A stretch of 64,000 nt of DNA, from NCBI RefSeq assembly GCF_900142845.1, contig NZ_FSRU01000001.1, positions 310,001 through 374,000 of the forward strand, in the 5' to 3' direction. A program made the position numbers and the translations under genes. The DNA comes from Paraburkholderia phenazinium (GTDB taxonomy: Bacteria; Pseudomonadota; Gammaproteobacteria; Burkholderiales; Burkholderiaceae). The notes beneath the pieces were generated by a model. It did no database searches, was not told the DNA's origin, and saw only the letters and a list, made by a program, of their open reading frames with translations. Each line of letters starts with the position of its first letter. Position 1 is the first letter of the stretch. Of this stretch, positions 16,664 to 25,729 are shown in pieces.

Positions 16664-17869
16664 ATGAATCTGGACGAAGAACGTCAGTCGATCCGGCAGG
16701 AACTCGAGTCGATGCGTGAAAACGGCGCACGTCGCCAGGAATTGTCGTTGCATGCCTGCAAGCGACTTTTTTTCGATCTTGGCATTCGCCCATCAATGGC
16801 TGCGGTGCGAGATCTGACCCAAACCGGCAGTGCGAGCGACATTCCCAAAGACATCGACACCTTCTGGGAGCGTATCCGCAGTGCGTCACGTGTTCGCGTG
16901 GGTGCTGGAATCATCCCCAAAGCGCTTGAGGACAGGGCCGGTGAATTGCTCGGCGCCTTGTTCGAGGAAGCGATCGTTCATGCACGCTCCGCATTCGACA
17001 GCGAGCGCGAAGAAGTCCAGTCGCAGATCACGGCCGCGGAACGCGACACGCGCGAGGCCGACATTCGTCGCCAGGCGTCCGAGGAAGCCATTCGCCGAAG
17101 CGACGCAAGAGCCGACGCGGCGTGGGAACGGGTTCGCGCGCTCGAAGCAGAACTGGCCACGGCCAACACGCACGGCACGGTTCATCAGGACAGTTTGCAA
17201 TCCAGTGTCCGCCGGCTCGATGCAGAGAACGAAGCGCTTCGCAAACGGCTTGAAGCCGAGCAATCCACCAACGCCGGCTTGCGTGACCGAATCGACGCAT
17301 TACATGTCGAGTTGCGTCAAAGCACCGAGCACTATGCGCAACAGATCAAGGACGCCGTGGCCGAGGCCGAACGGCGTGTCAAGCCCATGCTGGTCGAGCT
17401 CGACTCGTTGCGCAGCATGGCCGCGACCTACCAATCCGGCGTGCGCGATGCCAGTCGCAAGGAGTTCGAGTTCATCCAGCAGATCGCGGCGGCAAAAGCC
17501 AGAGGCGACCGTCTGGACTCGCAATTGCGTGAACAATCGGACGAACTCGACGCGCTGACAAAAGAAATTGCAGTGCTGCGTACCCAACAGGACGTGGATC
17601 CAGCCGTTGCGAGCCTGTTATGTACGCTCGCGAACTCCGGTCGCCTGAGTTCCGACGAAATGGCGACGATCGGTACTGTCGCGGACGGCCACGTCGGGTT
17701 GCCGCTGCGTTGTCCAAAGTGTGAGGAAGGTGAACCCGAGCTGTCCGAGGTGGATCACCGCTACGAACTCCAGTGTCCGGAGTGCGAGCATTCGTCGGGG
17801 CCTGGTCACTCGCGGCTTGAGGCGGTCAGCCGGTTTTTGGCGCTGAAACCGGTCACTTCGACTGCATAG
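16664..17869 (+). CDS. KfrA-like DNA-binding coiled-coil protein
   Basis: The 401-residue protein has an N-terminal region resembling the KfrA DNA-binding domain (SLHACKRLFFDLGIRPSMAA, then DIPKDIDTFWERIR). A very long alpha-helical coiled coil follows (about residues 105-305), rich in Glu, Arg, Ala and Gln. The C-terminal zinc-ribbon-like part has CPKC and CPEC pairs about 24 residues apart, which is not part of classical plasmid KfrA. KfrA-type proteins bind plasmid DNA and aid stable inheritance. The location beside the iterons fits. The start has GAGGTG six bases upstream. Confidence 0.75.
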   Translation: MNLDEERQSIRQELESMRENGARRQELSLHACKRLFFDLGIRPSMAAVRDLTQTGSASDIPKDIDTFWERIRSASRVRVGAGIIPKALEDRAGELLGALFEEAIVHARSAFDSEREEVQSQITAAERDTREADIRRQASEEAIRRSDARADAAWERVRALEAELATANTHGTVHQDSLQSSVRRLDAENEALRKRLEAEQSTNAGLRDRIDALHVELRQSTEHYAQQIKDAVAEAERRVKPMLVELDSLRSMAATYQSGVRDASRKEFEFIQQIAAAKARGDRLDSQLREQSDELDALTKEIAVLRTQQDVDPAVASLLCTLANSGRLSSDEMATIGTVADGHVGLPLRCPKCEEGEPELSEVDHRYELQCPECEHSSGPGHSRLEAVSRFLALKPVTSTA

Positions 17870-17910
17870 TGGGACACGCCTGGCTACCCTAGAAGAAGGA
17901 AGCCGGCCAA

Positions 17911-17952
17911 AGGTGAGGTAATTCGGGACTGGAAAGGTGAGTCTTTCCGGGG
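17911..17952 (+). repeat. Dispersed iteron-like sites (pair)
   Basis: AGGTGAGGTAATTCGGGA (17911-17928) and AGGTGAGTCTTTCCGGGG (17935-17952) match the origin iteron in the opposite orientation to the array. They lie 24 bp apart between the KfrA-like and recombinase genes. Confidence 0.8.
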
Positions 17953-17966
17953 CAGTTTTTACACTC

Positions 17967-19028
17967 TTATTCGTTCGAACGGCCGCCGTCCGGCGTTGTC
18001 CGACCAGGCGGTTGGTCGGAATTCGGCGCGTCGCCGATGGGAATTTTCTGCTGCTCGGACCAGGTTTTCCACGCTCGATGGAGTCGATTGGCGGAAACGG
18101 GTTGCATGAACCCAAGCCATTGGCCGACCAACTCCGGCGCGAGACCTGTCTCGAACAGGTCGGCGGCAAAGGTGTTGCGCAGCGTTTGCGGGCTGGCTCG
18201 CGACTCGCGCGATTCTGCGAAGCCTGCCGCTTCGATCAGCGCGTCGACTGAACGCAGCATGGTGGCCTTGTGCATTGGCCGTCCAGAGGGCGACGCGGGA
18301 AATACGAGATGTCCGGCCAGTTCCGACAGGCGCCGTTCCGCGAGCCATGCATCCAGCGCCGCGACGGCAAACGGCGATAGCCGGGTTCGGCGCGCCATCA
18401 GCGGATTCGGTGACTCGATCACGACCCAAGGTGAACCGGCTGTCACGCAACTAACCGTAAGCGTTCGCGCTTCACCGGTTTTCAATCCTCCACCGAGAAA
18501 CACCGCAATCAATGCCCGGTCGCGGCGTTCTCTCCAACGCTGCGCCGCGGAGAGCGCAGTGATCGGCGAGAACAGATGTGCAACCAGCAACGCTCGCTCA
18601 TGGCTGGTCAGAAAACCAGTGGGTTCGTTGTCGCGTGCATTGCGCCAGGCTGCTTCACCGTCCTGGGCGATAAACCGTGCGGGATTGGTCGACGCAAGTT
18701 CGATCTCGCGGACATGATCGAGCACACGTTCGATCAGCCGTAAATAGCGTACCCGTTGCGGTTTTCGGATCGCCAGTCCAGCGACGAAATCGGCAATTGT
18801 CCGGGTGTCTACGGTGATAAGGTTGGCATGCCGAACTTTCAACCAATCGAGAAACAATCCCCATTGCGCTTGATACACCTCGGCGGAAGACTTGCGAAAC
18901 TGCTGCTTGGCGAGCCACGCGTCGAAAGCAATACGCGGATCGCGACGCCAGTCTTCGCGTTCCTGATCGAAGAGATCGGCAGCGGGGATGTCTCGGCCGG
19001 CGGAGCCGGGCGAGTGGGAAGAGACCAT
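17967..19028 (-). CDS. Tyrosine-recombinase-like protein lacking catalytic residues
   Basis: The 353-residue protein has the two-domain layout of XerC/D-type integrases: a SAM-like N-terminal domain (about residues 33-125, DAWLAKQQFRKSSAEVYQAQ) and a C-terminal catalytic-type domain (about 140-320). The expected active site is mostly missing. The first arginine position is Lys183 (GGLKTGEA). The HxLR box reads QTLR, keeping only Arg284. The LGH box is LGF. No tyrosine occurs after residue 284, where the nucleophile should be (position about 316 is Leu). It is full length, so it looks like a maintained, non-catalytic DNA-binding derivative rather than a decayed gene. An ordinary integrase can be excluded if the frame is right. 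Confidence 0.8.
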   Translation of the reverse strand: MVSSHSPGSAGRDIPAADLFDQEREDWRRDPRIAFDAWLAKQQFRKSSAEVYQAQWGLFLDWLKVRHANLITVDTRTIADFVAGLAIRKPQRVRYLRLIERVLDHVREIELASTNPARFIAQDGEAAWRNARDNEPTGFLTSHERALLVAHLFSPITALSAAQRWRERRDRALIAVFLGGGLKTGEARTLTVSCVTAGSPWVVIESPNPLMARRTRLSPFAVAALDAWLAERRLSELAGHLVFPASPSGRPMHKATMLRSVDALIEAAGFAESRESRASPQTLRNTFAADLFETGLAPELVGQWLGFMQPVSANRLHRAWKTWSEQQKIPIGDAPNSDQPPGRTTPDGGRSNE

Positions 19029-19100
19029 AGTCTGTTTTACCGTTAGTTGCGTCTTATTGTAGGTCAGACGCCACCAATCGGATAGCAGGCGTGATCACGA

Positions 19101-19499
19101 TCACCCTCCCCAAGCCCGCGCACGCCGGCGTACATTCGCTCGCGGCGCGGCCTGCGCCGCCTTGCGATACGCGTGCTCGTAAACGGCAACAGCGAACGCG
19201 AACACCGCCGGCAGTGCATTTGACGCGCCGAAATCCACCGGCTCGTCCGTCTCCGGATACGGCAGTGCCGAGGGGCGCTGAAACAGTCCGAGCATGAGCG
19301 CGTCGTGGCGGCTGGCGAATCCGAGGTCGGCGAGGGCCTCCGCCTCAATGGCGTGCAGAAGCCGCCACGTTAGCGGAACTTGTTGCACGATATACCGCGC
19401 GGCGATGCTTTGGACGATGTGTTCGAGATCGCGCGCCGCGGTCTGGAAGCGCAGCGCAGCCAGGCCGTGGTCGGCGTGGTGGGTTGTCAGTTCGTTCAT
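19101..19499 (-). CDS. Hypothetical protein behind a LexA-box-like site
   Basis: This 132-residue protein begins MNELTTHHADHGLAALRFQT. It is mostly alpha-helical by composition, with Ala-rich stretches and a basic, Ala/Arg-rich C-terminal end (NVRRRARAWGG). The start is chosen because GGAG lies just upstream. The frame opens 16 codons earlier, but that segment overlaps the palindrome described next. No domain is recognised. The position between the origin-region recombinase and chromosomal metabolism genes, and a candidate SOS box 24 bases upstream, hint at a role in DNA damage or replication, which is inference. Confidence 0.6.
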   Translation of the reverse strand: MNELTTHHADHGLAALRFQTAARDLEHIVQSIAARYIVQQVPLTWRLLHAIEAEALADLGFASRHDALMLGLFQRPSALPYPETDEPVDFGASNALPAVFAFAVAVYEHAYRKAAQAAPRANVRRRARAWGG

Positions 19500-19522
19500 T
19501 TCGGCTCCGGTCAATCTGCGTA

Positions 19523-19542
19523 TACTGTACAAACATACAGTA
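19523..19542 (-). promoter_or_regulatory. Candidate LexA (SOS) box
   Basis: TACTGTACAAACATACAGTA matches the proteobacterial LexA consensus CTGT-N8-ACAG, with perfect 7-bp arms TACTGTA/TACAGTA. It is 24 bases upstream of the start of the 132-aa gene. Confidence 0.75.
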
Positions 19543-19621
19543 CTCAACGCAACTCGGCCAAATGGCTAACCCGCCCTCTTCCTCGGCTTTATTCGTTCTG
19601 CATTAACGGTGCGCTAACCGC

Positions 19622-20236
19622 TTAGCCGTGAATCACCACAAGCAATGCCTTGGCTTCGCTCTTGCCGGCATTGCGGATCGCGTGCGCTTCGTCGGCCACG
19701 TAGCGCGCCGTGTCTGCCGCCTTCAGGCGCTTGGTGGTCCCGGCCGCCTCGATTTCGATCGAGCCGTGCAACACCGTCAAATGTTCACGCGTGCCGGGTT
19801 CGTGCGCGTTGGACACGAGCGCGCCACCCGGCTGCAGCGTCAGCTCATACCATTCGAATTTGCCGGCCAACTCGATCGGCCCCCACACCCGCAACTGATA
19901 TTTAGCGTCGTGCCCGCTTAGCGTCGGAATCTCGTGCGGCCCCGACACGGCGATCGCCTCCGGTGCCTTTTGCTGCGCGAACAGCGAATCGAGACTGACA
20001 CCCAGTGCATTGGTCAGGCGCCACGCAACCGCGATAGTCGGATTGGCCTTGTCGCGCTCGATTTCCGACAGCATCGACTTCGACACGCCCGCCGCGCGCG
20101 ACAGATCGTCGAGCGTCATGCGGCGCTCGCTGCGCAGCCGCTGAATCTGTTCGCCCACCCGCGGCGGTGCCGCGACGGTTTGGGCTAGAGTGGGTGCAGC
20201 GCTGGCTGCTGCGCGCCGGGTGCCCGAACTTGCCAT
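19622..20236 (-). CDS. XRE-family regulator with cupin sensor domain
   Basis: The 204-residue protein has an N-terminal HTH (residues about 27-85: RLRSERRMTLDDLSRAAGVS and KSMLSEIERDKANPT) and a C-terminal cupin domain (about 120-204: PGGALVSNAHEPGTREHLTV and onwards). This class binds small ligands in the cupin barrel and regulates neighbouring catabolic genes. It is divergent from kbl-tdh, so the natural prediction is control of threonine breakdown. The divergent region has a perfect palindrome. Confidence 0.87.
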   Translation of the reverse strand: MASSGTRRAAASAAPTLAQTVAAPPRVGEQIQRLRSERRMTLDDLSRAAGVSKSMLSEIERDKANPTIAVAWRLTNALGVSLDSLFAQQKAPEAIAVSGPHEIPTLSGHDAKYQLRVWGPIELAGKFEWYELTLQPGGALVSNAHEPGTREHLTVLHGSIEIEAAGTTKRLKAADTARYVADEAHAIRNAGKSEAKALLVVIHG

Positions 20237-20254
20237 TTTCTGACCTATCGTTTA

Positions 20255-20303
20255 AAGTTGTTCGACATACCGAACTTAAGTTCGGAATATCGAAGTTGTT
20301 CGA
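20255..20303. promoter_or_regulatory. Operator region of the kbl-tdh regulator
   Basis: A perfect 16-bp palindrome, CCGAACTTAAGTTCGG (20270-20285), is flanked by two direct copies of AAGTTGTTCGA (20255-20265 and 20293-20303). It lies between the divergent regulator and kbl. Assignment to this regulator is inference from position. Confidence 0.65.
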
Positions 20304-20388
20304 TAAAACTGATATTCGACTATAGCAGGCCGCCACAGCGCCGAACATCGCGGCCGTGCGGCCTGCCGCCCATTCAGGAGTCTGACGT

Positions 20389-21588
20389 ATGCGTGAACCC
20401 TACCTCGCCCATCTGCGCAGCACGCTCGAGCAGATCCGCGCCGACGGCTTTTACAAGACTGAGCGCGTGATCGCGAGTCCGCAATCGGCCGGCGTGCGGC
20501 TCGCCAACGGCACGAACGTACTGAACTTCTGCGCCAACAATTATCTGGGCCTCGCTGACGACGCGCGGCTGATCGAGGCCGCCAAAGACGGGCTCGATCG
20601 CGACGGCTTCGGCATGGCGTCGGTGCGTTTCATCTGCGGTACGCAGACGGTGCACAAGGAACTGGAGCAGGCGCTCGCCGCGTTCCTGCAGACTGACGAC
20701 TGCATTCTCTACTCGAGCTGTTTCGACGCGAACGGCGGGCTGTTCGAAACGCTGCTCGACGAATCCGACGCGATCATCAGCGACGAGCTGAATCACGCCA
20801 GCATCATCGACGGCGTGCGGCTGTCGAAGGCGAAGCGCTTTCGCTACAAGAACAACGATCTCGCCGACCTCGAAGCCAAGCTGAAAGAAGCCGACGCGGC
20901 CGGCGCGCGCTTCAAGCTGATCGCGACAGATGGCGTATTTTCGATGGACGGCATCATCGCCGACCTCGCCGGCATCTGCGATCTGGCCGATCGCTACGGC
21001 GCGCTGGTCATGGTCGACGATTCGCATGCGGTCGGCTTTATCGGCGAGCACGGTCGTGGCACGCCGGAGCATTGCGGCGTGCTTTCGCGCGTCGACATCA
21101 TTACCGGCACGCTCGGCAAGGCGCTCGGTGGGGCATCGGGCGGCTACGTGGCCGCGCGCAAGGAAGTCGTCGAACTGCTGCGGCAACGCTCGCGCCCGTA
21201 TCTGTTCTCGAACACGCTCACGCCGAGCATCGCAGCGGCTTCGCTCAAAGTCCTCGAGCTGCTGGCGAGTGCTGAAGGCGCGGAATTGCGTGCTCGCGTG
21301 CGGACCAATGGCGCGCATTTTCGCAGCAAGATGAGCGCGCTCGGTTTCACGCTCGTTCCGGGCGAACATCCCATCATCCCGGTGATGCTTGGCGACGCGC
21401 AACTTGCCTCGCGCATGGCGGAAGAGCTCCTGAAAGAAGGTGTCTACGTTATCGGCTTCTCGTTCCCGGTGGTGCCGAAGGGGCGCGCGCGCATTCGCAC
21501 GCAGATGAGCGCCGCGCATACGCCTGAACAGATTGACCGCGCTGTGGACGCATTCGCGCGCGTGGGCCGTTCGCTCGGCATCATTTAA
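20389..21588 (+). CDS. kbl: 2-amino-3-ketobutyrate coenzyme A ligase
   Basis: This PLP enzyme of the alpha-oxoamine synthase family has 399 residues, the standard length. It cleaves 2-amino-3-ketobutyrate with CoA to glycine and acetyl-CoA. Visible motifs are [44 protein letters not shown] and the PLP-lysine segment [15 protein letters not shown]. It is followed after 15 bases by tdh, giving the two-step threonine dehydrogenase pathway. Confidence 0.96.
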   Translation: MREPYLAHLRSTLEQIRADGFYKTERVIASPQSAGVRLANGTNVLNFCANNYLGLADDARLIEAAKDGLDRDGFGMASVRFICGTQTVHKELEQALAAFLQTDDCILYSSCFDANGGLFETLLDESDAIISDELNHASIIDGVRLSKAKRFRYKNNDLADLEAKLKEADAAGARFKLIATDGVFSMDGIIADLAGICDLADRYGALVMVDDSHAVGFIGEHGRGTPEHCGVLSRVDIITGTLGKALGGASGGYVAARKEVVELLRQRSRPYLFSNTLTPSIAAASLKVLELLASAEGAELRARVRTNGAHFRSKMSALGFTLVPGEHPIIPVMLGDAQLASRMAEELLKEGVYVIGFSFPVVPKGRARIRTQMSAAHTPEQIDRAVDAFARVGRSLGII

Positions 21589-21603
21589 GACCTGGAGGCG
21601 CAC

Positions 21604-22632
21604 ATGAAAGCACTCGCAAAACTCGAACGCGCGCCGGGCCTGACGCTCACGGACGTGCCGAAGCCCGAAGTCGGCCATAACGATGTGATGATCCGCATCA
21701 GGCGCACGGCCATCTGCGGTACCGACATCCACATCTGGAAGTGGGACGACTGGGCGCAGAAGACCATTCCCGTGCCGATGCACGTGGGTCACGAATACGT
21801 CGGCGAGATCGTCGAAATGGGCCAGGAAGTCCGCGGCTTCGCCATCGGCGATCGCGTCTCGGGCGAAGGACACATCACCTGTGGATTCTGTCGCAACTGT
21901 CGCGCCGGGCGTCGCCATCTGTGCCGCAACACGGTGGGCGTGGGCGTGAATCGCGAAGGCGCGTTTGCCGAGTATCTGGTGATTCCCGCCTTCAATGCCT
22001 TCAGGATTCCGCCCGAAATCTCCGACGACCTCGCGGCCATCTTCGACCCGTTCGGCAACGCGACGCACACGGCGCTGTCGTTCAACCTGGTCGGCGAAGA
22101 TGTGCTGATTACCGGTGCCGGGCCCATCGGCATCATGGCGGTGGCGATCGCGAAACACGTCGGTGCACGCAATGTCGTGATTACCGATGTCAACGACTAC
22201 CGGCTCGAGCTCGCGCGCAAGATGGGCGCGACGCGCGCGGTGAACGTCTCGCGCGATTCGCTGCGCGACGTGATGGTCGATCTGCACATGACCGAAGGCT
22301 TCGACGTTGGCCTGGAAATGTCCGGCGTGCCGAGCGCGTTCACCAGCATGCTCGAAGCGATGAACCACGGCGGCAAGGTCGCGCTGCTCGGTATTCCGCC
22401 GGCACAAACGGCCATCGACTGGAACCAGGTGATCTTCAAAGGCCTGGAAATCAAAGGCATTTACGGCCGCGAAATGTTCGAGACCTGGTACAAGATGGTC
22501 GCGATGCTGCAAAGCGGGCTGGACCTGTCGCCGATCCTCACGCACCACTTCCCGGTCGACGATTACCAGCGTGCCTTCGCTACGATGCTTTCGGGCGAAA
22601 GCGGCAAGGTCATTCTCGACTGGACCGCTTAA
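21604..22632 (+). CDS. tdh: L-threonine 3-dehydrogenase
   Basis: This zinc-dependent medium-chain dehydrogenase has 342 residues. It oxidises L-threonine with NAD+ to 2-amino-3-ketobutyrate, the substrate of Kbl. Catalytic zinc residues appear in [16 protein letters not shown] and GHEYVGEI. Structural zinc cysteines are in [15 protein letters not shown], and the NAD-binding glycine motif is [10 protein letters not shown]. It forms an operon with kbl and ends before a strong terminator. Confidence 0.96.
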   Translation: MKALAKLERAPGLTLTDVPKPEVGHNDVMIRIRRTAICGTDIHIWKWDDWAQKTIPVPMHVGHEYVGEIVEMGQEVRGFAIGDRVSGEGHITCGFCRNCRAGRRHLCRNTVGVGVNREGAFAEYLVIPAFNAFRIPPEISDDLAAIFDPFGNATHTALSFNLVGEDVLITGAGPIGIMAVAIAKHVGARNVVITDVNDYRLELARKMGATRAVNVSRDSLRDVMVDLHMTEGFDVGLEMSGVPSAFTSMLEAMNHGGKVALLGIPPAQTAIDWNQVIFKGLEIKGIYGREMFETWYKMVAMLQSGLDLSPILTHHFPVDDYQRAFATMLSGESGKVILDWTA

Positions 22633-22656
22633 GCCACGCAGACCCGCTGCCTGGCC

Positions 22657-22689
22657 GTCGAAGACTTCGAACCCATCGAAGTCTTCGAC
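22657..22689. terminator. Bidirectional terminator after tdh
   Basis: A perfect 14-bp stem (GTCGAAGACTTCGA / TCGAAGTCTTCGAC) with a 5-base loop lies between the convergent tdh and yceI-like genes. Confidence 0.78.
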
Positions 22690-22729
22690 GAGCAGCAAAC
22701 ACTTCCGCCCGCAAGCCTGCGTGCGTCGC

Positions 22730-23380
22730 TTACGCGCCCGCAGGCGGCCGGACGAATTCCGCCTGAATCCGCACGTGAACGTCATCGCCCACGGCCGGAT
22801 ACCATGTCCCCAGACCGAACTTCGACCGGCTGAAACTGCCCTCCGCTGAAAAACCGAGCGTGTCCTGCTTGGTGAGCGGATCCGGGCCGAAGCCGTTGAA
22901 GACCACATCGAGCGTCACCGGTTGCGTCGCGCCGTGGATCGTCAGATTGCCGGTGAGCTTGCCGCGCGCGTCACCGGTCCGTTCGAAGCGCGTGCTCACA
23001 AAGCGGATCTGCGGATAGCGCTCCACGTCGAACATGCTGCTGCCTTTGACCTGCTTGTCGAGCAACGGCACGTTGGTATCGACGCTGGCGGCGTCGATGT
23101 CGGCCGTCACCGAACTCTTCTCGAGTCCGCCTGCATTCCAGTCAAGCTGAGCGGTAGCGCGATCGAAACGCACCGTGAAACGCGAATACTTCAGATGATC
23201 GACGTCGAACGTGATGCTCCAGTGATGCGGATCGAGCGTGTACTGCCCGGCGGGCACGTTGGATTCGGTTTGACTGACCGAATGCGTGACGACCTGTAGC
23301 GGCGTACACGCGGCAGCCACGGCGACCATCGCAATCGATAACGCGCGCGCGACGGTGGCGCGGACGGCGTACTTCTTCAT
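22730..23380 (-). CDS. YceI-family lipoprotein
   Basis: The 216-residue protein has a signal peptide ending in a lipobox (AVAAAC), so it is likely lipid-anchored in the periplasm. The mature part matches the YceI lipocalin-like family, which binds isoprenoid-type ligands: YTLDPHHWSITFDVDHLKYS, IDAASVDTNVPLLDKQVKG and FGPDPLTKQDTLGFSAEG. Length fits the family. A longer upstream frame exists but would hide the signal peptide. Convergent with tdh. Confidence 0.88.
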   Translation of the reverse strand: MKKYAVRATVARALSIAMVAVAAACTPLQVVTHSVSQTESNVPAGQYTLDPHHWSITFDVDHLKYSRFTVRFDRATAQLDWNAGGLEKSSVTADIDAASVDTNVPLLDKQVKGSSMFDVERYPQIRFVSTRFERTGDARGKLTGNLTIHGATQPVTLDVVFNGFGPDPLTKQDTLGFSAEGSFSRSKFGLGTWYPAVGDDVHVRIQAEFVRPPAGA

Positions 23381-23550
23381 CGCTGGGCTCTCCTGATTCG
23401 CTTCGCGCCACGATAGCGCAAGCCGCGCGATCGCGCCGAAGGCGCTCGCCGCGACGCTTGCCGCGGTTTCCCGTGCATTGTTCAGGTAAACGCCGTCGAT
23501 GCCCAAAAAATTCCCTTCCCGGAAATTTTCCCGATTTTTGTTGACGAAGG

Positions 23551-23564
23551 AGAATGATCGTTCT
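23551..23564. promoter_or_regulatory. Candidate TetR operator
   Basis: AGAATGATCGTTCT is a near-perfect inverted repeat 11 bases before the TetR gene. It overlaps the spacer downstream of a TTGACG -35-like element at 23541. Autorepression is the usual arrangement (inference). Confidence 0.5.
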
Positions 23565-23575
23565 ACTCTTCGCCC

Positions 23576-24214
23576 ATGGCTACCTCTACCGAACCTCCGA
23601 CCCCAGGCAGCGCGCGCGAACGTCTGCTCGACGCGGCCGAAGCGCTGATCTACGCCGGCGGCATCCATGCCACCGGGGTGGATGCGATCGTCCGTCAGTC
23701 CGGCACGGCGCGCAAAAGTTTCTATACGCACTTCGAATCGAAAGATGCGCTAGTTGCCGCCGCACTTGAACGCCGTGACGAACGGTGGATGAACTGGTTC
23801 ATCGAAGGTACGCTGCGCCGCGGCAAGAACGCGCGCGCGCACCTGCTCGGCATGTTCGACGTGTTGCGCGAGTGGTTTGCCTCGGAAGATTTCCATGGCT
23901 GCGCGTTTCTCAATGCGTCCGGTGAGATTGCCGCGGCGGACGATCCGATTCGCGTCGTCGCACGCGAGCACAAGGAGCGCCTGCTGGCGTTCGTGCGCGA
24001 GCAGTGCGACGAGCACATGGCCGCAACCGGCGTCGACGGCCGGCGCGCCGAGCGCCTCGCGCGGCAGTGGCTGATCCTGATCGACGGCGCCATCGGCGTG
24101 GCGCTGGTCAGCGGCGACCCCGATGCAGCACTGGACGCACGCGCCGCGGCCGAGCAATTGCTGAACGCCGAAGCCGCACACACTCACGCGCCCTTGCGGC
24201 GCTCTCCCACCTGA
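23576..24214 (+). CDS. TetR-family transcriptional regulator
   Basis: The 212-residue protein has an N-terminal TetR HTH ([40 protein letters not shown]) and a helical ligand domain. The downstream SnoaL-like gene begins 14 bases after its stop and is probably co-transcribed. The ligand is unknown. Confidence 0.9.
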   Translation: MATSTEPPTPGSARERLLDAAEALIYAGGIHATGVDAIVRQSGTARKSFYTHFESKDALVAAALERRDERWMNWFIEGTLRRGKNARAHLLGMFDVLREWFASEDFHGCAFLNASGEIAAADDPIRVVAREHKERLLAFVREQCDEHMAATGVDGRRAERLARQWLILIDGAIGVALVSGDPDAALDARAAAEQLLNAEAAHTHAPLRRSPT

Positions 24215-24228
24215 CCTTTGGAGCCATC

Positions 24229-24708
24229 ATGACCGAGCCAATCGAAACCCGTCCCCCGGTGCCGCCCTTCACGCGCGAAACGGCCATCCAGAAAGTGCGT
24301 GCCGCAGAAGACGGCTGGAATACGCGCGACCCGGAGCGGGTCTCGCTCGCCTATACGCCGCAGAGCGTGTGGCGCAATCGCGCGGAGTTCGTGACGGGCC
24401 GTGCCGAGATCGTCGGGTTGTTGCGCCGCAAGTGGGCGAAGGAGCTCGACTACCGCTTGATCAAGGAGCTGTGGGCGTTCACGGGCAACCGGATCGCGGT
24501 GCGCTTTGCCTATGAATGGCACGACGATTCAGGCAACTGGTTTCGTTCGTACGGCAACGAAAACTGGGAGTTCGACGAGCAGGGCCTGATGGCGCGTCGT
24601 CATGCGAGCATCAACGACATGCCGATCCGCGAAGCGGACCGTCTCTATCACTGGCCGCTGGGGCGCCGTCCTGACGACCATCCGAGTCTTTCCGATCTGG
24701 GGCTATGA
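24229..24708 (+). CDS. DUF1348 protein, SnoaL/NTF2-like fold
   Basis: The 159-residue protein has characteristic DUF1348 segments [40 protein letters not shown] and [19 protein letters not shown]. The family adopts an NTF2-like cone fold and its function is unestablished. It is preceded by a ribosome-binding site (TTTGGAG) and follows the TetR gene in the same operon, so it may be the TetR target. Confidence 0.87.
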   Translation: MTEPIETRPPVPPFTRETAIQKVRAAEDGWNTRDPERVSLAYTPQSVWRNRAEFVTGRAEIVGLLRRKWAKELDYRLIKELWAFTGNRIAVRFAYEWHDDSGNWFRSYGNENWEFDEQGLMARRHASINDMPIREADRLYHWPLGRRPDDHPSLSDLGL

Positions 24709-24870
24709 CAGGTTGAACGTTTGCGGCGCGTCGACTGAATGCCGCCGTGGATCTGCGGCCCTAACCGGTGGATGAGCGTTTGTTGCGCATTCACCGATCT
24801 GCCACTGCTTTTCCGTTATTGTGCTGGCTGGGTAACGCGCGCAGGGCGCGTGCCCGTGTTTCCGAGCGTC

Positions 24871-24899
24871 ACCTCAACATTGGCCATATATGTTGAGGT
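24871..24899. promoter_or_regulatory. Inverted repeat upstream of barrel gene
   Basis: ACCTCAACAT and ATGTTGAGGT form perfect 10-bp arms around a 9-base spacer. It lies 78 bases before the ATG of the outer-membrane protein. The symmetry and spacing fit a dimeric regulator site, but no regulator gene is adjacent. Confidence 0.5.
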
Positions 24900-24976
24900 A
24901 CAGTGCCCGACGGACGACACATCGAATATAACCAGCACATTCATGACACCGGCGCTCGACCGGTGACGGAGCGGAT

Positions 24977-25495
24977 ATGCATTTGCGGCAGACCCACAAT
25001 CAATTCCGGCGCTTGCTCGTCGCCCTGATTGCCAGTTTTGCGGTGGCTTCTACCGCGCAGGCGGCGGACTGGTGCGGGGGCGGCGTCTGGGTCGACGCAA
25101 TGCTCGGTTCGTACCATATCGATCCCGATCCCGGCACGCACTTCAACGAGTTCAATCCGGGTCTTGGCGTCGAGTGCTGGTTCAACGGTCAATGGGGCGT
25201 GACGGCAGGCGGCTTTCGCAATTCGCTGCGCCGTCCTTCGTATTATGGCGGCGGACTGTGGGCGCCGGAATTTGCGCACTTTGGCTTCGTACGGCTCGCG
25301 GCGATCGCCGGCATTATCTCCGGCTATAACTATGGCAACTGGGGCCTTGGCCGGAATCACACCGTCGGACCGGTGGCGGCGCCGATCGTGATGTTCGACT
25401 ACAAACGGGTGGGCGCGAACCTGATCTTCATTCCGCCGATTCCCTCCGACAATTTGCCGTTCACGATTGGGTTTCAGGTGAAGGTGAAGTTCTGA
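24977..25495 (+). CDS. Small outer-membrane beta-barrel protein
   Basis: The 172-residue protein has a cleavable signal peptide (LLVALIASFAVASTAQA). The mature part of about 140 residues alternates hydrophobic and polar residues in short strands and ends in phenylalanine (FQVKVKF), typical of outer-membrane barrels. The pattern of strands, the RLAAIAGIISGYNYG segment and the size recall the PagP lipid A palmitoyltransferase fold, but I cannot confirm the catalytic residues. Call the enzyme role speculative. An inverted repeat is in its promoter. Confidence 0.65.
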   Translation: MHLRQTHNQFRRLLVALIASFAVASTAQAADWCGGGVWVDAMLGSYHIDPDPGTHFNEFNPGLGVECWFNGQWGVTAGGFRNSLRRPSYYGGGLWAPEFAHFGFVRLAAIAGIISGYNYGNWGLGRNHTVGPVAAPIVMFDYKRVGANLIFIPPIPSDNLPFTIGFQVKVKF

Positions 25496-25521
25496 CGCAA
25501 CTATCGCGGCAGTGCTGCCGA

Positions 25522-25539
25522 AGGTGAGACCTTTCGGGA
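25522..25539 (+). repeat. Dispersed iteron-like site
   Basis: AGGTGAGACCTTTCGGGA lies 26 bases after the stop of the barrel gene, intergenic, plus orientation. Confidence 0.8.
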
Positions 25540-25592
25540 GGACTGCCGTTGATGATTCAAGCAACAGCCATACAGGTTGCCTCGTTTTCGAC

Positions 25593-25610
25593 TCCTGGAA
25601 GTCCTCACCA
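25593..25610 (-). repeat. Dispersed iteron-like site, CCAGGA variant, reverse orientation
   Basis: TCCTGGAAGTCCTCACCA is the reverse complement of the GGTGAGGACTTCCAGGA type seen at 31252-31357. It faces the site at 25522. Confidence 0.75.
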
Positions 25611-25729
25611 TTTTATAAAAATCCATATTGCATAGCTGATTTCCTCAGCATGCAATTTCTAACCATTTTCCAATTGCCTTCACATTATCGCCATACGTAG
25701 AATCTCGCGTGAAGCCGGCAAAGGCAACC

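Noticed and set aside
22874..22891. GGTGAGCGGATCCGGGC, iteron-like in the yceI gene
   Set aside because: Lacks the TT before CGGG and the final A. It lies inside a gene, unlike all accepted sites, so chance is likely.
20374..22908. 844-residue open frame on the minus strand across kbl and tdh
   Set aside because: It is antisense to two enzymes with complete motifs, and the translation is His/Arg/Ala-rich shadow sequence.
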